Of a DNA stretch of 64,000 nt, positions 8,195 to 16,121 are shown one piece after another. The number at the start of each line of letters is the position of its first letter. The stretch's first letter is position 1. Source of the stretch: Chitinophaga niabensis (GTDB lineage: Bacteria; Bacteroidota; Bacteroidia; Chitinophagales; Chitinophagaceae); the NCBI RefSeq assembly GCF_039545795.1, contig NZ_CP154260.1:5275001-5339000 (forward strand), in the 5' to 3' direction. The notes below the pieces were generated by a model, which was not told the DNA's origin, did no database searches, and worked only from the letters and a program-made list of their open reading frames with translations. Position numbers and translations under genes: made by a program.

Positions 8195-10942
8195 ATGAAG
8201 AACGGAATTTATTCATTACCACTTCTCTTTTTCAGCTTTATTGGAACGAGCGCGCAGGCACAAGTACACTTGTCTGCAGACAAACAGCGCATTGAAATAA
8301 AAAATTATTCCTTTACACCTACTTTCACCATATTATATAATGCCGTTGATCCTGCCATGGCATTAAAACCTGCGGGCATAAAGAAGGTAGAATACAATGT
8401 ACTTACCTGGAAGGTAACAGACAGTACCAAAGCAGACTTCCGGCAAAAGAAGATCAACGCATCAATGGCCGGTGATGGTTTTGACGATAAGATATTACGC
8501 AGCAAAAGCGAATGGCGCACGGCCAATATCTTTCAGGCAGGCCAATCAACAACCATTAAAGCCAACAGCCTGGAACAAAAAGGCGATACTCTTTTCTTCC
8601 GTTTCCCGGCTAATGCAGACTTTGAGCTGAAAGCATACCTGCTCACCAATATTAAACCCTTCCCTGTTTTACGCTATACCTTTTCACCACTGAAAGCCGG
8701 TTATTACAGTATTGGCTATACCGGTGCTCCCGCATTTTCTCCTGAAAAAGCAACTGCCATCTGGCAACCGCTTATCTGGCAGGAGAAAAGAATCCCTGAT
8801 GCTGCATATCTCACACCGGCTTTCATGGCTACCTTACCTACAACAATGGTGTACGATGGCAACAATACCATCGGCGTAATGGCATCACCGGAACACATTC
8901 CTTTCCAGCCTTTGCCTATGCTGCCTAACAGCCAGTTCGGCATATCGCTGGTGAATGAAGCAAAAGCCCTGCAACCCAGTGTGTATGCTCCCATCCCGGG
9001 TGGTTATTTATCATCCATGAAAGAGGGAGACAAATTCTCTTTCTCTTTGCAACTGGTAGTAACACCACTTTCCATTAATCATGCCTACCAGCAAATAGCA
9101 CAAACCACCTTTGGTTTTAAAGACTATCGCAGCAATGATATTGCTTCCCTGAACACGGCACTGGATAATATGGTAGCCTATGCCATGACGGATTATGCAT
9201 GGTTTATAGACAGCCTGAAAGGTTGCGCGTATTCTACAGACGTACCAGGCGCAGTGAAGAACGTTTCCAGCCTCAATCCCCTGGAACTGGCATTGGTAAG
9301 GGATGATAAAACGATGTTTGAGAAACGTGCTTATCCTTTAATGGAATTCATGTTATCAAGAGAGAAATTCCTTTTCAGTTTGGACAGTACGCAAAAGATC
9401 CAAAGCCCTTCCCGCAAACTGAAAGGCCCTGTTGCGCCCCTATCTGAATTAACTGCACTCTATAATGTATTCGGCAGAGAAAATGCTTTCTACCTGCAGA
9501 TGATGCAAAAGGAATTCAAAAATGACCGCGTACGCAACCTGGATGTAAAAGAAAAAGGCGATAACTGGATCAATGCCATGCATCTCTACAAAGCCACGGG
9601 CGACAAAGACTATCTGCATACAGCGGTAACAAAGGCCAACGAGTACCTGCAACAAAGAGCGCATCAGCAACAGACATCCTTTAACGATCCTTTCTCCGGC
9701 AGCTTTTTCTTCTGGCCTACTTTCACAGACAGGTGGATAGAATTATCCCAGTTATATGAAATCACCAACGATACGGCTTATTTAAACGCCGCCGTGGAAG
9801 GTGCACGCAATTATACCATGTTCACCTGGATGGTGCCAGCCATACCGGATAGCATGATCACCGTGAACAAAGGAGGCAAAGCACCCATATACTGGTACCT
9901 CAGATCCAAAGGTCACCAGCAGATGTATTACCCGGAAGAACAAGCCCCCGCATGGCGGCTTTCGGAAACAGGTTTAACGCCTGAATCTTCCGGTACTTCC
10001 ACAGGGCACCGTGCCATCTTCATGGCCAACTATGCCCCCTGGATGTTACGCCTTGGGTATTATGCAAAAGATACTTTCCTGATCAATGTAGCCAAAGCTG
10101 CCGTAATTGGCCGGTACAGGAATTTCCCCGGATACCACATCAATACAGAAAGAACCACCGCATACGAGAAAGTAGATTTCCCGCTGCATAAACATAAAGA
10201 GCAAAGCGTAAATTCTTTCCATTACAACCACATCCTCCCCATGGCCTCTATGTTACTGGATTACCTGGTAACAGATGTATTCGTACGCAGTAAAGGAAAG
10301 ATCAGCTTCCCGGCGGAATACATTGAAGGGTATGCTTACCTGCAAAGCAAGATGTACGGTGTAAAGAAAGGAACGTTTAATGAAGAAAAAGATGTGCAGT
10401 TGTGGATGCCCGCCCAGCTCTTGCAAATTGATAACACAGAATTGAATTACATCGCCGGCAGAACAAACAACAAATTATTACTCGCATTTACGAATCAGTC
10501 CAATCAGCCTGTTACAGCTAAAGTAACCATCAACAAGGACCTGGTGAATGTGCAAAAGAATACTTTCTCCATTACTGTTCCTGCGAATGGTATCAATACC
10601 ATCGTTATTCCGGATACACCAGTGCCCAATACCTTCCAGCAAAAGATCTTAGCGGTTACGAACGACAAAAGCAGAGACTACGCTAAGCTGGAAAAGGGCC
10701 ATACTCACGCCATGTTATTCAAACTCGGCAGTTACGACAAACGATTATACATCTACCTCGAAGATGATGATACGAAATGGAGCAAAATAAGTCTGCATTA
10801 CAACAATACAACTGTAAATGATACAACATACCCGTTCGAATTCACGGTACCGGTAAAAGAAGCCGTGACGTTCTATTTGTCGTTGTACGATAAAGAAGGA
10901 CAGGTACAGAAAACAGAAAAAGTAACATTAGGTAATAAATAA
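8195..10942 (+). CDS. Large secreted protein, paralogue 3 of 3 (predicted helical-toroid carbohydrate-active enzyme)
   Basis: 915 residues with a signal peptide (cut after SAQA, near residue 22). The middle is helical with repeats such as LYEITNDTAYLNAAVEGA, and carries the shared motifs SETGLTPES (from residue 590), AAVIGRYRNFPGYH and FHYNHILPMASMLLDYLVTD (H676 to H679). It is closest to paralogue 2: both have AAVIGR, NFPGYH or NYPGYY, and the KISFP/KVSFP strand, and both end in an extra beta domain of about 100 residues (here from ~815). It lacks the N-terminal CBM-like domain. It is separated from paralogue 2 by 116 bp holding a tandem palindrome, so it may also be transcribed from its own promoter. 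The change of GLxFE to GLTPES at the motif suggests a different specificity or a binding-only role. Product family not recognised. Confidence 0.75.
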   Translation: MKNGIYSLPLLFFSFIGTSAQAQVHLSADKQRIEIKNYSFTPTFTILYNAVDPAMALKPAGIKKVEYNVLTWKVTDSTKADFRQKKINASMAGDGFDDKILRSKSEWRTANIFQAGQSTTIKANSLEQKGDTLFFRFPANADFELKAYLLTNIKPFPVLRYTFSPLKAGYYSIGYTGAPAFSPEKATAIWQPLIWQEKRIPDAAYLTPAFMATLPTTMVYDGNNTIGVMASPEHIPFQPLPMLPNSQFGISLVNEAKALQPSVYAPIPGGYLSSMKEGDKFSFSLQLVVTPLSINHAYQQIAQTTFGFKDYRSNDIASLNTALDNMVAYAMTDYAWFIDSLKGCAYSTDVPGAVKNVSSLNPLELALVRDDKTMFEKRAYPLMEFMLSREKFLFSLDSTQKIQSPSRKLKGPVAPLSELTALYNVFGRENAFYLQMMQKEFKNDRVRNLDVKEKGDNWINAMHLYKATGDKDYLHTAVTKANEYLQQRAHQQQTSFNDPFSGSFFFWPTFTDRWIELSQLYEITNDTAYLNAAVEGARNYTMFTWMVPAIPDSMITVNKGGKAPIYWYLRSKGHQQMYYPEEQAPAWRLSETGLTPESSGTSTGHRAIFMANYAPWMLRLGYYAKDTFLINVAKAAVIGRYRNFPGYHINTERTTAYEKVDFPLHKHKEQSVNSFHYNHILPMASMLLDYLVTDVFVRSKGKISFPAEYIEGYAYLQSKMYGVKKGTFNEEKDVQLWMPAQLLQIDNTELNYIAGRTNNKLLLAFTNQSNQPVTAKVTINKDLVNVQKNTFSITVPANGINTIVIPDTPVPNTFQQKILAVTNDKSRDYAKLEKGHTHAMLFKLGSYDKRLYIYLEDDDTKWSKISLHYNNTTVNDTTYPFEFTVPVKEAVTFYLSLYDKEGQVQKTEKVTLGNK

Positions 10943-10966
10943 GCAAACCCTTTTTAACTAAATAGA

Positions 10967-13243
10967 ATGATACAGTCTGAAGCAACCGATAAGCGGTCCT
11001 TCCCCGGAAAAAAAATAAATGTTGACCTGGTGATCATAGGCGGCGGGCTTTCTGGTGTTTGTGGTGCCATTACAGCCGCAAGGCAGGGATTAAAAGTTGT
11101 GCTCGTGCAGGACAGGCCTGTGCTTGGAGGAAACTCCAGCAGCGAAGTAAGGTTATGGATCCTGGGTGCTACCTCACACATGGGTAACAATAACCGCTGG
11201 GCAAGAGAAGGAGGTATTGTGGATGAACTGCTGGTAGAGAACACCTGGCGCAATCCGGAAGGTAACCCCGTGATCTTTGATTCCGTGTTGCTGGATAAAG
11301 TGACCCGTGAACAGAACATCACCCTCTTACTGAACACCACCGTGTATGAAGTGGATAAAAAAGATGCCAACACCATCAGCTCCGTAAAAGCATTCTGCAG
11401 CCAGAACCAGACAGAATACATTTTATCTGCTCCTCTGTTCTGTGATGCCTCCGGTGATGGTATAGTTGGCTTCTTATCCGGTGCCGCTTTTCGTATGGGT
11501 GCTGAAACCACGGAGGAATTTGGAGAGAAATTCGCACCTACCAAAGAATATGGCGAACTGTTAGGTCATAGCCTGTATTTCTACAGTAAAGACACGGGCA
11601 AACCCGTTACCTACGTTCCGCCTGCATTTGCCTTAACAGATATTACACAGATCCCTAAGTTCAAATCTTTTAATGCTAAGGAATTTGGCTGCAAACTCTG
11701 GTGGATAGAATATGGCGGCAGGTTGGATACCGTACATGATACAGAAAACATCAAATGGGAATTGTGGAAAGTAGTGTACGGCGTATGGAACTACATTAAA
11801 AACTCCGGTAACTTCCCTGAAGCAGAAAACCTCACCTTGGAATGGGTAGGCATGATCCCCGGCAAAAGGGAAAGCCGCCGTTTTGAAGGTGATTACATGA
11901 TGCGCCAGCAGGATATAGTAGAACAACGTGTACATGAAGATGCTGTAGCCTTCGGCGGATGGTCTATTGACCTCCATCCTGCAGATGGCGTGTTCAGTGA
12001 GAAACCAGGCTGTAATCAGTGGCATAGTAAAGGTATTTACCAGGTCCCTTACCGCTGCCTCTATAGTAAAAACATTACCAACCTGTTCCTGGGCGGCCGC
12101 ATTATCAGTGCCTCTCACGTAGCTTTTGGCTCCACCCGTGTGATGGCCACTGCGGCATATGTTACACAAGCCGTTGCTGTTGCTGCAGCGCTTTGCAAAG
12201 AGCAGCACATTTTACCAGCGGAGATCTTCACTAAAGGACATATCCCGGCATTACAACAACGCCTCTTAAAAACAGGACAATACGTTCCGGGTTTACAGCT
12301 CGCAGATAAAGAAGACCTTGTACAATCAGCCAGCATTAAAGCTTCCAGCGAATTGGTGTTCAGCAAATTCCCCGGCACGCCTGTTCGTAAAGCGCTGACC
12401 ATCTCTTCTGCGCAAATGCTGCCCCTGCAAAAAGGAAAGATTGCGCCTTTCGTTTTTCATGCGGATGCTAATGAAGCAACGGAGTTAACTGTAGAGCTGC
12501 GCGTGAGTAGCAAAGCAGGTAATCATACGCCGGATGTAACAGTGGCTTCACAAACTTTAGCTGTACAACCCGGCAGGAATTGCATGCAACTGCAATTTGA
12601 TGCAGTGATGGAAGAGAACGCCTATGCATTCATTACCTTCCTTAAAAATCCACTGGTTGAATTACACTTCTCTGAAAAAAGGGTATCCGGTATCCTTTCT
12701 GTATTCAACACCATCAACAAAGCAGTATCCAATTACGGCAAACAAACACCGCCGGAAGATATCGGGATGGATGCCTTTGAGTTCTGGTGCCCGCAACGCA
12801 GGCCGGAAGGGCATAATATTGATCTGCAATATCCTGAAGGCCTGAGTGTGTTCCAGGCAGCTAATATCCGTAATGGAGTGGATAGGCCTACTACACAGCC
12901 CAATGCCTGGGTGGCGGACTGGAATGATGCGCAGCCTCAGTTAACGATCAGTTGGAACGAAGCTAAGACCATCAGCGAAATAGATCTCTTCTTTGATACG
13001 GATTATGATCATCCGATGGAATCTGTGTTGATGTCTCACCCTGAGTCGGCCATGCCTTTCTGTGTGCAGAAATATAAGATCAGAGATGAAGCGGGGAATG
13101 TATTAGCGGAGCAAACAAATAATTATCAGACTTATAATAAGATAAAACTGGCACAGCCTGTTACTACCGGGAAGTTGGTAATTGAAGTGCAACATCCTTC
13201 AGAGAATGTGCCTGCTGCTGTTTTTGCAGTGAGATGTTATTAA
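10967..13243 (+). CDS. FAD-dependent oxidoreductase (FAD_oxidored family) with C-terminal beta-rich domain
   Basis: 758 residues, start 24 bp after paralogue 3. A Rossmann dinucleotide motif GGGLSG lies at residues 25-30, followed by the acidic/Gln end of the second strand and by VLGGNSSSEVRLW, the signature of the FAD_oxidored family that is common in Bacteroidota polysaccharide loci. A second conserved block near residue 375 (NLFLGGRIISASHVAFGSTRVM) is the usual C-terminal FAD-binding segment. Residues ~460-758 form beta-sandwich modules, which may bind carbohydrate or form an oligomer interface. No signal peptide is visible, so the protein probably works in the cytoplasm on the sugar brought in by the symporter, or is exported by another route. 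Family members oxidise or isomerise sugar-derived substrates, but few are characterised. It is the last gene of the locus, before a strong terminator. Confidence 0.85.
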   Translation: MIQSEATDKRSFPGKKINVDLVIIGGGLSGVCGAITAARQGLKVVLVQDRPVLGGNSSSEVRLWILGATSHMGNNNRWAREGGIVDELLVENTWRNPEGNPVIFDSVLLDKVTREQNITLLLNTTVYEVDKKDANTISSVKAFCSQNQTEYILSAPLFCDASGDGIVGFLSGAAFRMGAETTEEFGEKFAPTKEYGELLGHSLYFYSKDTGKPVTYVPPAFALTDITQIPKFKSFNAKEFGCKLWWIEYGGRLDTVHDTENIKWELWKVVYGVWNYIKNSGNFPEAENLTLEWVGMIPGKRESRRFEGDYMMRQQDIVEQRVHEDAVAFGGWSIDLHPADGVFSEKPGCNQWHSKGIYQVPYRCLYSKNITNLFLGGRIISASHVAFGSTRVMATAAYVTQAVAVAAALCKEQHILPAEIFTKGHIPALQQRLLKTGQYVPGLQLADKEDLVQSASIKASSELVFSKFPGTPVRKALTISSAQMLPLQKGKIAPFVFHADANEATELTVELRVSSKAGNHTPDVTVASQTLAVQPGRNCMQLQFDAVMEENAYAFITFLKNPLVELHFSEKRVSGILSVFNTINKAVSNYGKQTPPEDIGMDAFEFWCPQRRPEGHNIDLQYPEGLSVFQAANIRNGVDRPTTQPNAWVADWNDAQPQLTISWNEAKTISEIDLFFDTDYDHPMESVLMSHPESAMPFCVQKYKIRDEAGNVLAEQTNNYQTYNKIKLAQPVTTGKLVIEVQHPSENVPAAVFAVRCY

Positions 13244-13267
13244 GTGTTTATTGGGTAAAAGTACAAA

Positions 13268-13299
13268 GGGTCCTGATATTGCATCAGGACCCTTTTTTT
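13268..13299 (+). terminator. Rho-independent terminator of the first locus
   Basis: A 10-bp perfect stem, GGGTCCTGAT with ATCAGGACCC, closes a 5-base loop and is followed by seven T residues, 25 bp after the FAD oxidoreductase stop. Confidence 0.92.
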
Positions 13300-13381
13300 A
13301 TGCTTTAGATCGTAAGCCTCTTCCAGTGACAATGCTAATTCCAGATATAAAGTGACCCAGATACCCCGTGGAAAATAAAGT

Positions 13382-14695
13382 TTACTTTTTATCATCCTCG
13401 CCAGGTTCTTCATTATCTTCCTCGTTATTCAATCTGTCATCTGCGCCTTCGATCTCTGCTTCTTCGTCATCTTCTTTTTCCTCATCGTCTTCGTCATCAT
13501 CATCTTCGTCATCCTCATCGTCATCCTCATCGTCATCGTCCTCGTCATCTTCCTCATCCTCATCCTCGTCTTCATCATCACCATCTTCATCATCTTCTTC
13601 GTCTTCGTCTTCATCGTCCTCGTCTTCATCTTCTTCCTCCTCCTCATCATCATCTTCCTCATCGTCTTCTTCGTCTTCATCCTCCTCTTCTTCCTCATCA
13701 CTTTCCTCTTCCTCGTCCTCACTTTCTTCATCATCAGCCTCTTCCTCAGACTCAACCTCTTCTCCTTCTTCCTCGTTAGAAGATGCCTCCATCACAGGAG
13801 TATCCTCATTATCTTTTTCTTCTTCACTTTCTTTCTCTTCAGTTTCCTCTTCTTCGCTTTCCTCCTCTTCACCCGAAGCCTCTTCTGAAGCAACCACCTC
13901 AGCACCAAATTCCTCTTCCTCCGTTTCCACTTCCCCTTCTATCACAGAAGAACGATCCAGTTCATCAGCAGCACCTTCTTCCGAAACTTCCCCGGTAAAA
14001 TCATCTTCCATCATCACCGTAGTAGTCTCCGTCAACTCTCCATTCTCTAAAACGATCAACTGTCCATTTTCATCCAGCAGTTCCTCTTCATCCACCGTCA
14101 ATTCCTCACCACCTTCAATGCTCAGCTGCGTAGGCGCCACAAAATCTTCTTCGAACAACTCCTTCAGCTGCGGCAGGTCCTTCGGGGAATTCAGGCCGAA
14201 ATAATCCATGAACGCCTTGGAAGTAGAATACAACAGTGGTTTCCCGGGTAGATCCTCACTACGCCCGGAGATCACGATCAGTTCTTTCTCCAGCAATTTA
14301 GTGATGGAATAATCCGTACTCACCCCGCGGATATGTTCAATCTCCCCTTTGGAGATAGGTTGTTTATAGGCAATGATCGCCAGTGTCTCCAGGGCGGCAG
14401 TAGACAAACGTTTGAGGAATTTCTCCCCGTTCAGCTGCGCTACCGTCTGGTAATAATCTTTCTTTGTCAGGAACTGAAACCCGCCACCACTCTCCCGTAC
14501 ACAGAATGCATAGAATTCAGAGTTGTATTTCTCCTGGATGGCCTCAATAGCCCCATCTACCTGTTCCTGCGTGGCGCGGTCTTCCAGAAACGCCAGGGCA
14601 TTGTTAAGCAGCTCCAGGATGTCTGCGGCCGGTAAAGGCCTGTCTGCGGCAAAGATCAATGCTTCTACATGCGGAATGAGCTGAGAAATTTCCAT
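13382..14695 (-). CDS. scpB: Segregation and condensation protein B with a very long acidic tail
   Basis: 437 residues. The first ~190 match ScpB: two winged-helix domains, with RLSTAALETLAIIAYKQPISKGEIEHIRGV and the SMC/kleisin-contacting strand YSTSKAFMDYFGLNSPKDLPQL. ScpB dimerises on the kleisin ScpA and, with SMC, compacts and segregates the chromosome. Residues ~200-434 are almost entirely Glu, Asp and Ser, giving a strongly negative tail longer than the folded domain; ordinary ScpB is about 180-220 residues and ends near the start of this tail. The tail is encoded by GAT/GAC/GAA runs (13440-13780), which on the other strand make long poly-Ser reading frames that are not genes. The tail may mimic nucleic acid or tune the complex (inference). 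No scpA is adjacent. Start ATG at 14695 gives the canonical MEISQLIPHVEALIFAA beginning. Confidence 0.93.
   Translation of the reverse strand: MEISQLIPHVEALIFAADRPLPAADILELLNNALAFLEDRATQEQVDGAIEAIQEKYNSEFYAFCVRESGGGFQFLTKKDYYQTVAQLNGEKFLKRLSTAALETLAIIAYKQPISKGEIEHIRGVSTDYSITKLLEKELIVISGRSEDLPGKPLLYSTSKAFMDYFGLNSPKDLPQLKELFEEDFVAPTQLSIEGGEELTVDEEELLDENGQLIVLENGELTETTTVMMEDDFTGEVSEEGAADELDRSSVIEGEVETEEEEFGAEVVASEEASGEEEESEEEETEEKESEEEKDNEDTPVMEASSNEEEGEEVESEEEADDEESEDEEEESDEEEEEDEDEEDDEEDDDEEEEEDEDEDDEDEDEEDDEDGDDEDEDEDEEDDEDDDDEDDDEDDEDDDDEDDEEKEDDEEAEIEGADDRLNNEEDNEEPGEDDKK
13440..13780 (-). repeat. Asp/Glu codon run (GAT/GAC/GAA low-complexity repeat)
   Basis: About 340 bp made almost only of trinucleotides that read as Asp and Glu codons on the minus strand, with occasional Ser codons. 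It encodes the acidic tail of ScpB. The mixture of GAT, GAC, GAA and GAG shows that it is not a freshly expanded perfect microsatellite, although it should be prone to slippage. Confidence 0.85.
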
Positions 14696-14710
14696 GGCTG
14701 TATAATTGAA

Positions 14711-14753
14711 ACAAAAATGTCAAAGGCCGAAAATAAGACCTTTGACATTTTTT
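14711..14753 (-). terminator. Terminator of atpG
   Basis: ATGTCAAAGG and CCTTTGACAT form a 10-bp stem with a 12-base loop (14717-14748). Read on the minus strand, the stem is followed by TTTTTGTTT, and it lies between the atpG stop and the scpB start. On the plus strand it is also followed by T residues. Confidence 0.8.
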
Positions 14754-14795
14754 CAGAAATATAAATATTATGCTGTTGATTACTTGTGTATAAGA

Positions 14796-15683
14796 TCAAC
14801 CCATCAAAGCGGCTGCACCACTCACAATCTCTGTCAGCTCTGTGGTAATGGCTGCCTGGCGGGCACGGTTGTATTCAATCTTCAGGCTCCGTAAGAGTTC
14901 GCCGGCATTTTCAGTGGCTTTATCCATGGCCGTCATCCGGGCACCATGTTCAGAAGCGTGACCATCCAGTACCGCTTTAAAGAACTGGGTGTTCAGGATC
15001 TTTGGCATCAGCTCAGCGATCAGTGTATCTTTCTCAGGTTCAAAGATATAATCCGCTTTCTGGGTGCTGGCGCCTTCCACTGTTTCCACTTTGGCGATAG
15101 GCAGGAACTGCTCTATTTTGAACCGCTGGGTAGCGGCATTCTTGAATTCGCTGTAAATAATGTCCACCGCATCGTACTCTCCGCTGATGAAACCTTCCAT
15201 CGCTACGGCCGCAGCTGCTTTCACATTCTCAAAAGTGAGGTGGGAGAACAATTGCCAGTACTTATCGTTCACTTTATAGCCATTCTTGGTAAAATGCTCC
15301 CAGGCCTTTTTACCGATCGGCAGGATCTCTACCTGGCCTTTGGCATACTGGGTGGCATATTTTTCACGGATAGCCTGTTTGGTCAGCTTAATAACGTTGG
15401 AGTTGTAAGCCCCGCACAATCCCCTGTCTGATGTAATAGCCACCAGCAGTACTTTTTCTACCTGGCGGTTAGCCGCCAGTGCCAGATCAATATCCCCTTC
15501 AGAACTGCTCACAATGTTCTGGAGCATTTCCTGCAGCTTTACGGCATAAGGACGCATTTGAAGAATGGCATCCTGCGCGCGGCGCAACTTGGCAGCACTC
15601 ACCATTTTCATGGCTTTAGTGATCTGCTGGGTAGACTGGATGGATTTAATACGGTTACGAACTTCTTTAAGCTGTCCAGACAT
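14796..15683 (-). CDS. atpG: F1F0 ATP synthase subunit gamma
   Basis: 295 residues counted from the ATG at 15683, giving the standard beginning MSGQLKEVRNRIKSIQSTQQITKAM; a further upstream start (15713) would add ten residues not found in the family. Hallmarks are KAMKMVSAAKLRRAQ in the N-terminal coiled helix, SDRGLCGAYN at the start of the Rossmann-like domain, and the C-terminal helix ENAGELLRSLKIEYNRARQAAITTELTEIVSGAAAL. Subunit gamma is the rotor shaft of F1 that couples proton flow to ATP synthesis. In many bacteria atpG follows atpA; here the upstream side is a 438-bp intergenic region with a divergent gene, so atpG is separated from the rest of the operon on this side and appears to have its own promoter. 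Confidence 0.97.
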   Translation of the reverse strand: MSGQLKEVRNRIKSIQSTQQITKAMKMVSAAKLRRAQDAILQMRPYAVKLQEMLQNIVSSSEGDIDLALAANRQVEKVLLVAITSDRGLCGAYNSNVIKLTKQAIREKYATQYAKGQVEILPIGKKAWEHFTKNGYKVNDKYWQLFSHLTFENVKAAAAVAMEGFISGEYDAVDIIYSEFKNAATQRFKIEQFLPIAKVETVEGASTQKADYIFEPEKDTLIAELMPKILNTQFFKAVLDGHASEHGARMTAMDKATENAGELLRSLKIEYNRARQAAITTELTEIVSGAAALMG

Positions 15684-16121
15684 ATATTTTAAAAGATTTA
15701 TATAGGAGAACAATATCCCCCCATTTTCGGCTGCAAAGGTAAGTAATGAGGGTATAAATCAGAAATTCCGCCGGAGATATTTCTCCTGATTCTGGTCAGT
15801 ATTTTAAGGTGTAAATAATAAGATTTCTATTATCTTGGTGCCGGAAATCATGCAAAGAGCGCTTATACCAATGAATTTTAGATGAACATTCGCCGGTACT
15901 GACACTTTTTTGACGAAACTGCCCGAAAATAAGATTCTTGCATTCGATTGCAAATATTGTTGGGAATTTTCTATCTTGGCCGCTGTCCAGGGCTTCTTCT
16001 TATGTCTTTGGAGCCACGTTTCGGGTACCGTGCGCAAATCGGTCAGATTAAATAACTAAAAGCGTCAATGCAAAGGCCCGGATTGCATTCGGCAGCTTTT
16101 CTGATACAAACAAAAAATTCC
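15684..16121. other. 438-bp divergent intergenic region
   Basis: Lies between atpG (minus) and the double DUF1080 gene (plus). I see no plausible protein-coding gene. It holds the atpG -7 candidate at 15734. For the plus-strand gene, TTG (15948-15950), a 21-bp spacer and TATCTTGG (15972-15979) form a weak Bacteroidota-type promoter candidate with one mismatch. Two copies of TTGCATTCG (near 15938 and 16083) are present, significance unknown. Confidence 0.4.
15734..15741 (-). promoter_or_regulatory. Candidate -7 element for atpG
   Basis: Minus-strand TACCTTTG fits the Bacteroidota TAnnTTTG -7 consensus and would start transcription near 15727, about 44 bases before the atpG ATG. The expected TTTG at -33 is poorly matched (around 15760), so this is a moderate call. 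Confidence 0.45.

Noticed and set aside
13368..14204. 278-residue plus-strand frame made mostly of serine
   Set aside because: It is the antisense reading of the Asp/Glu codon run of scpB; no ribosome binding context and no family similarity.
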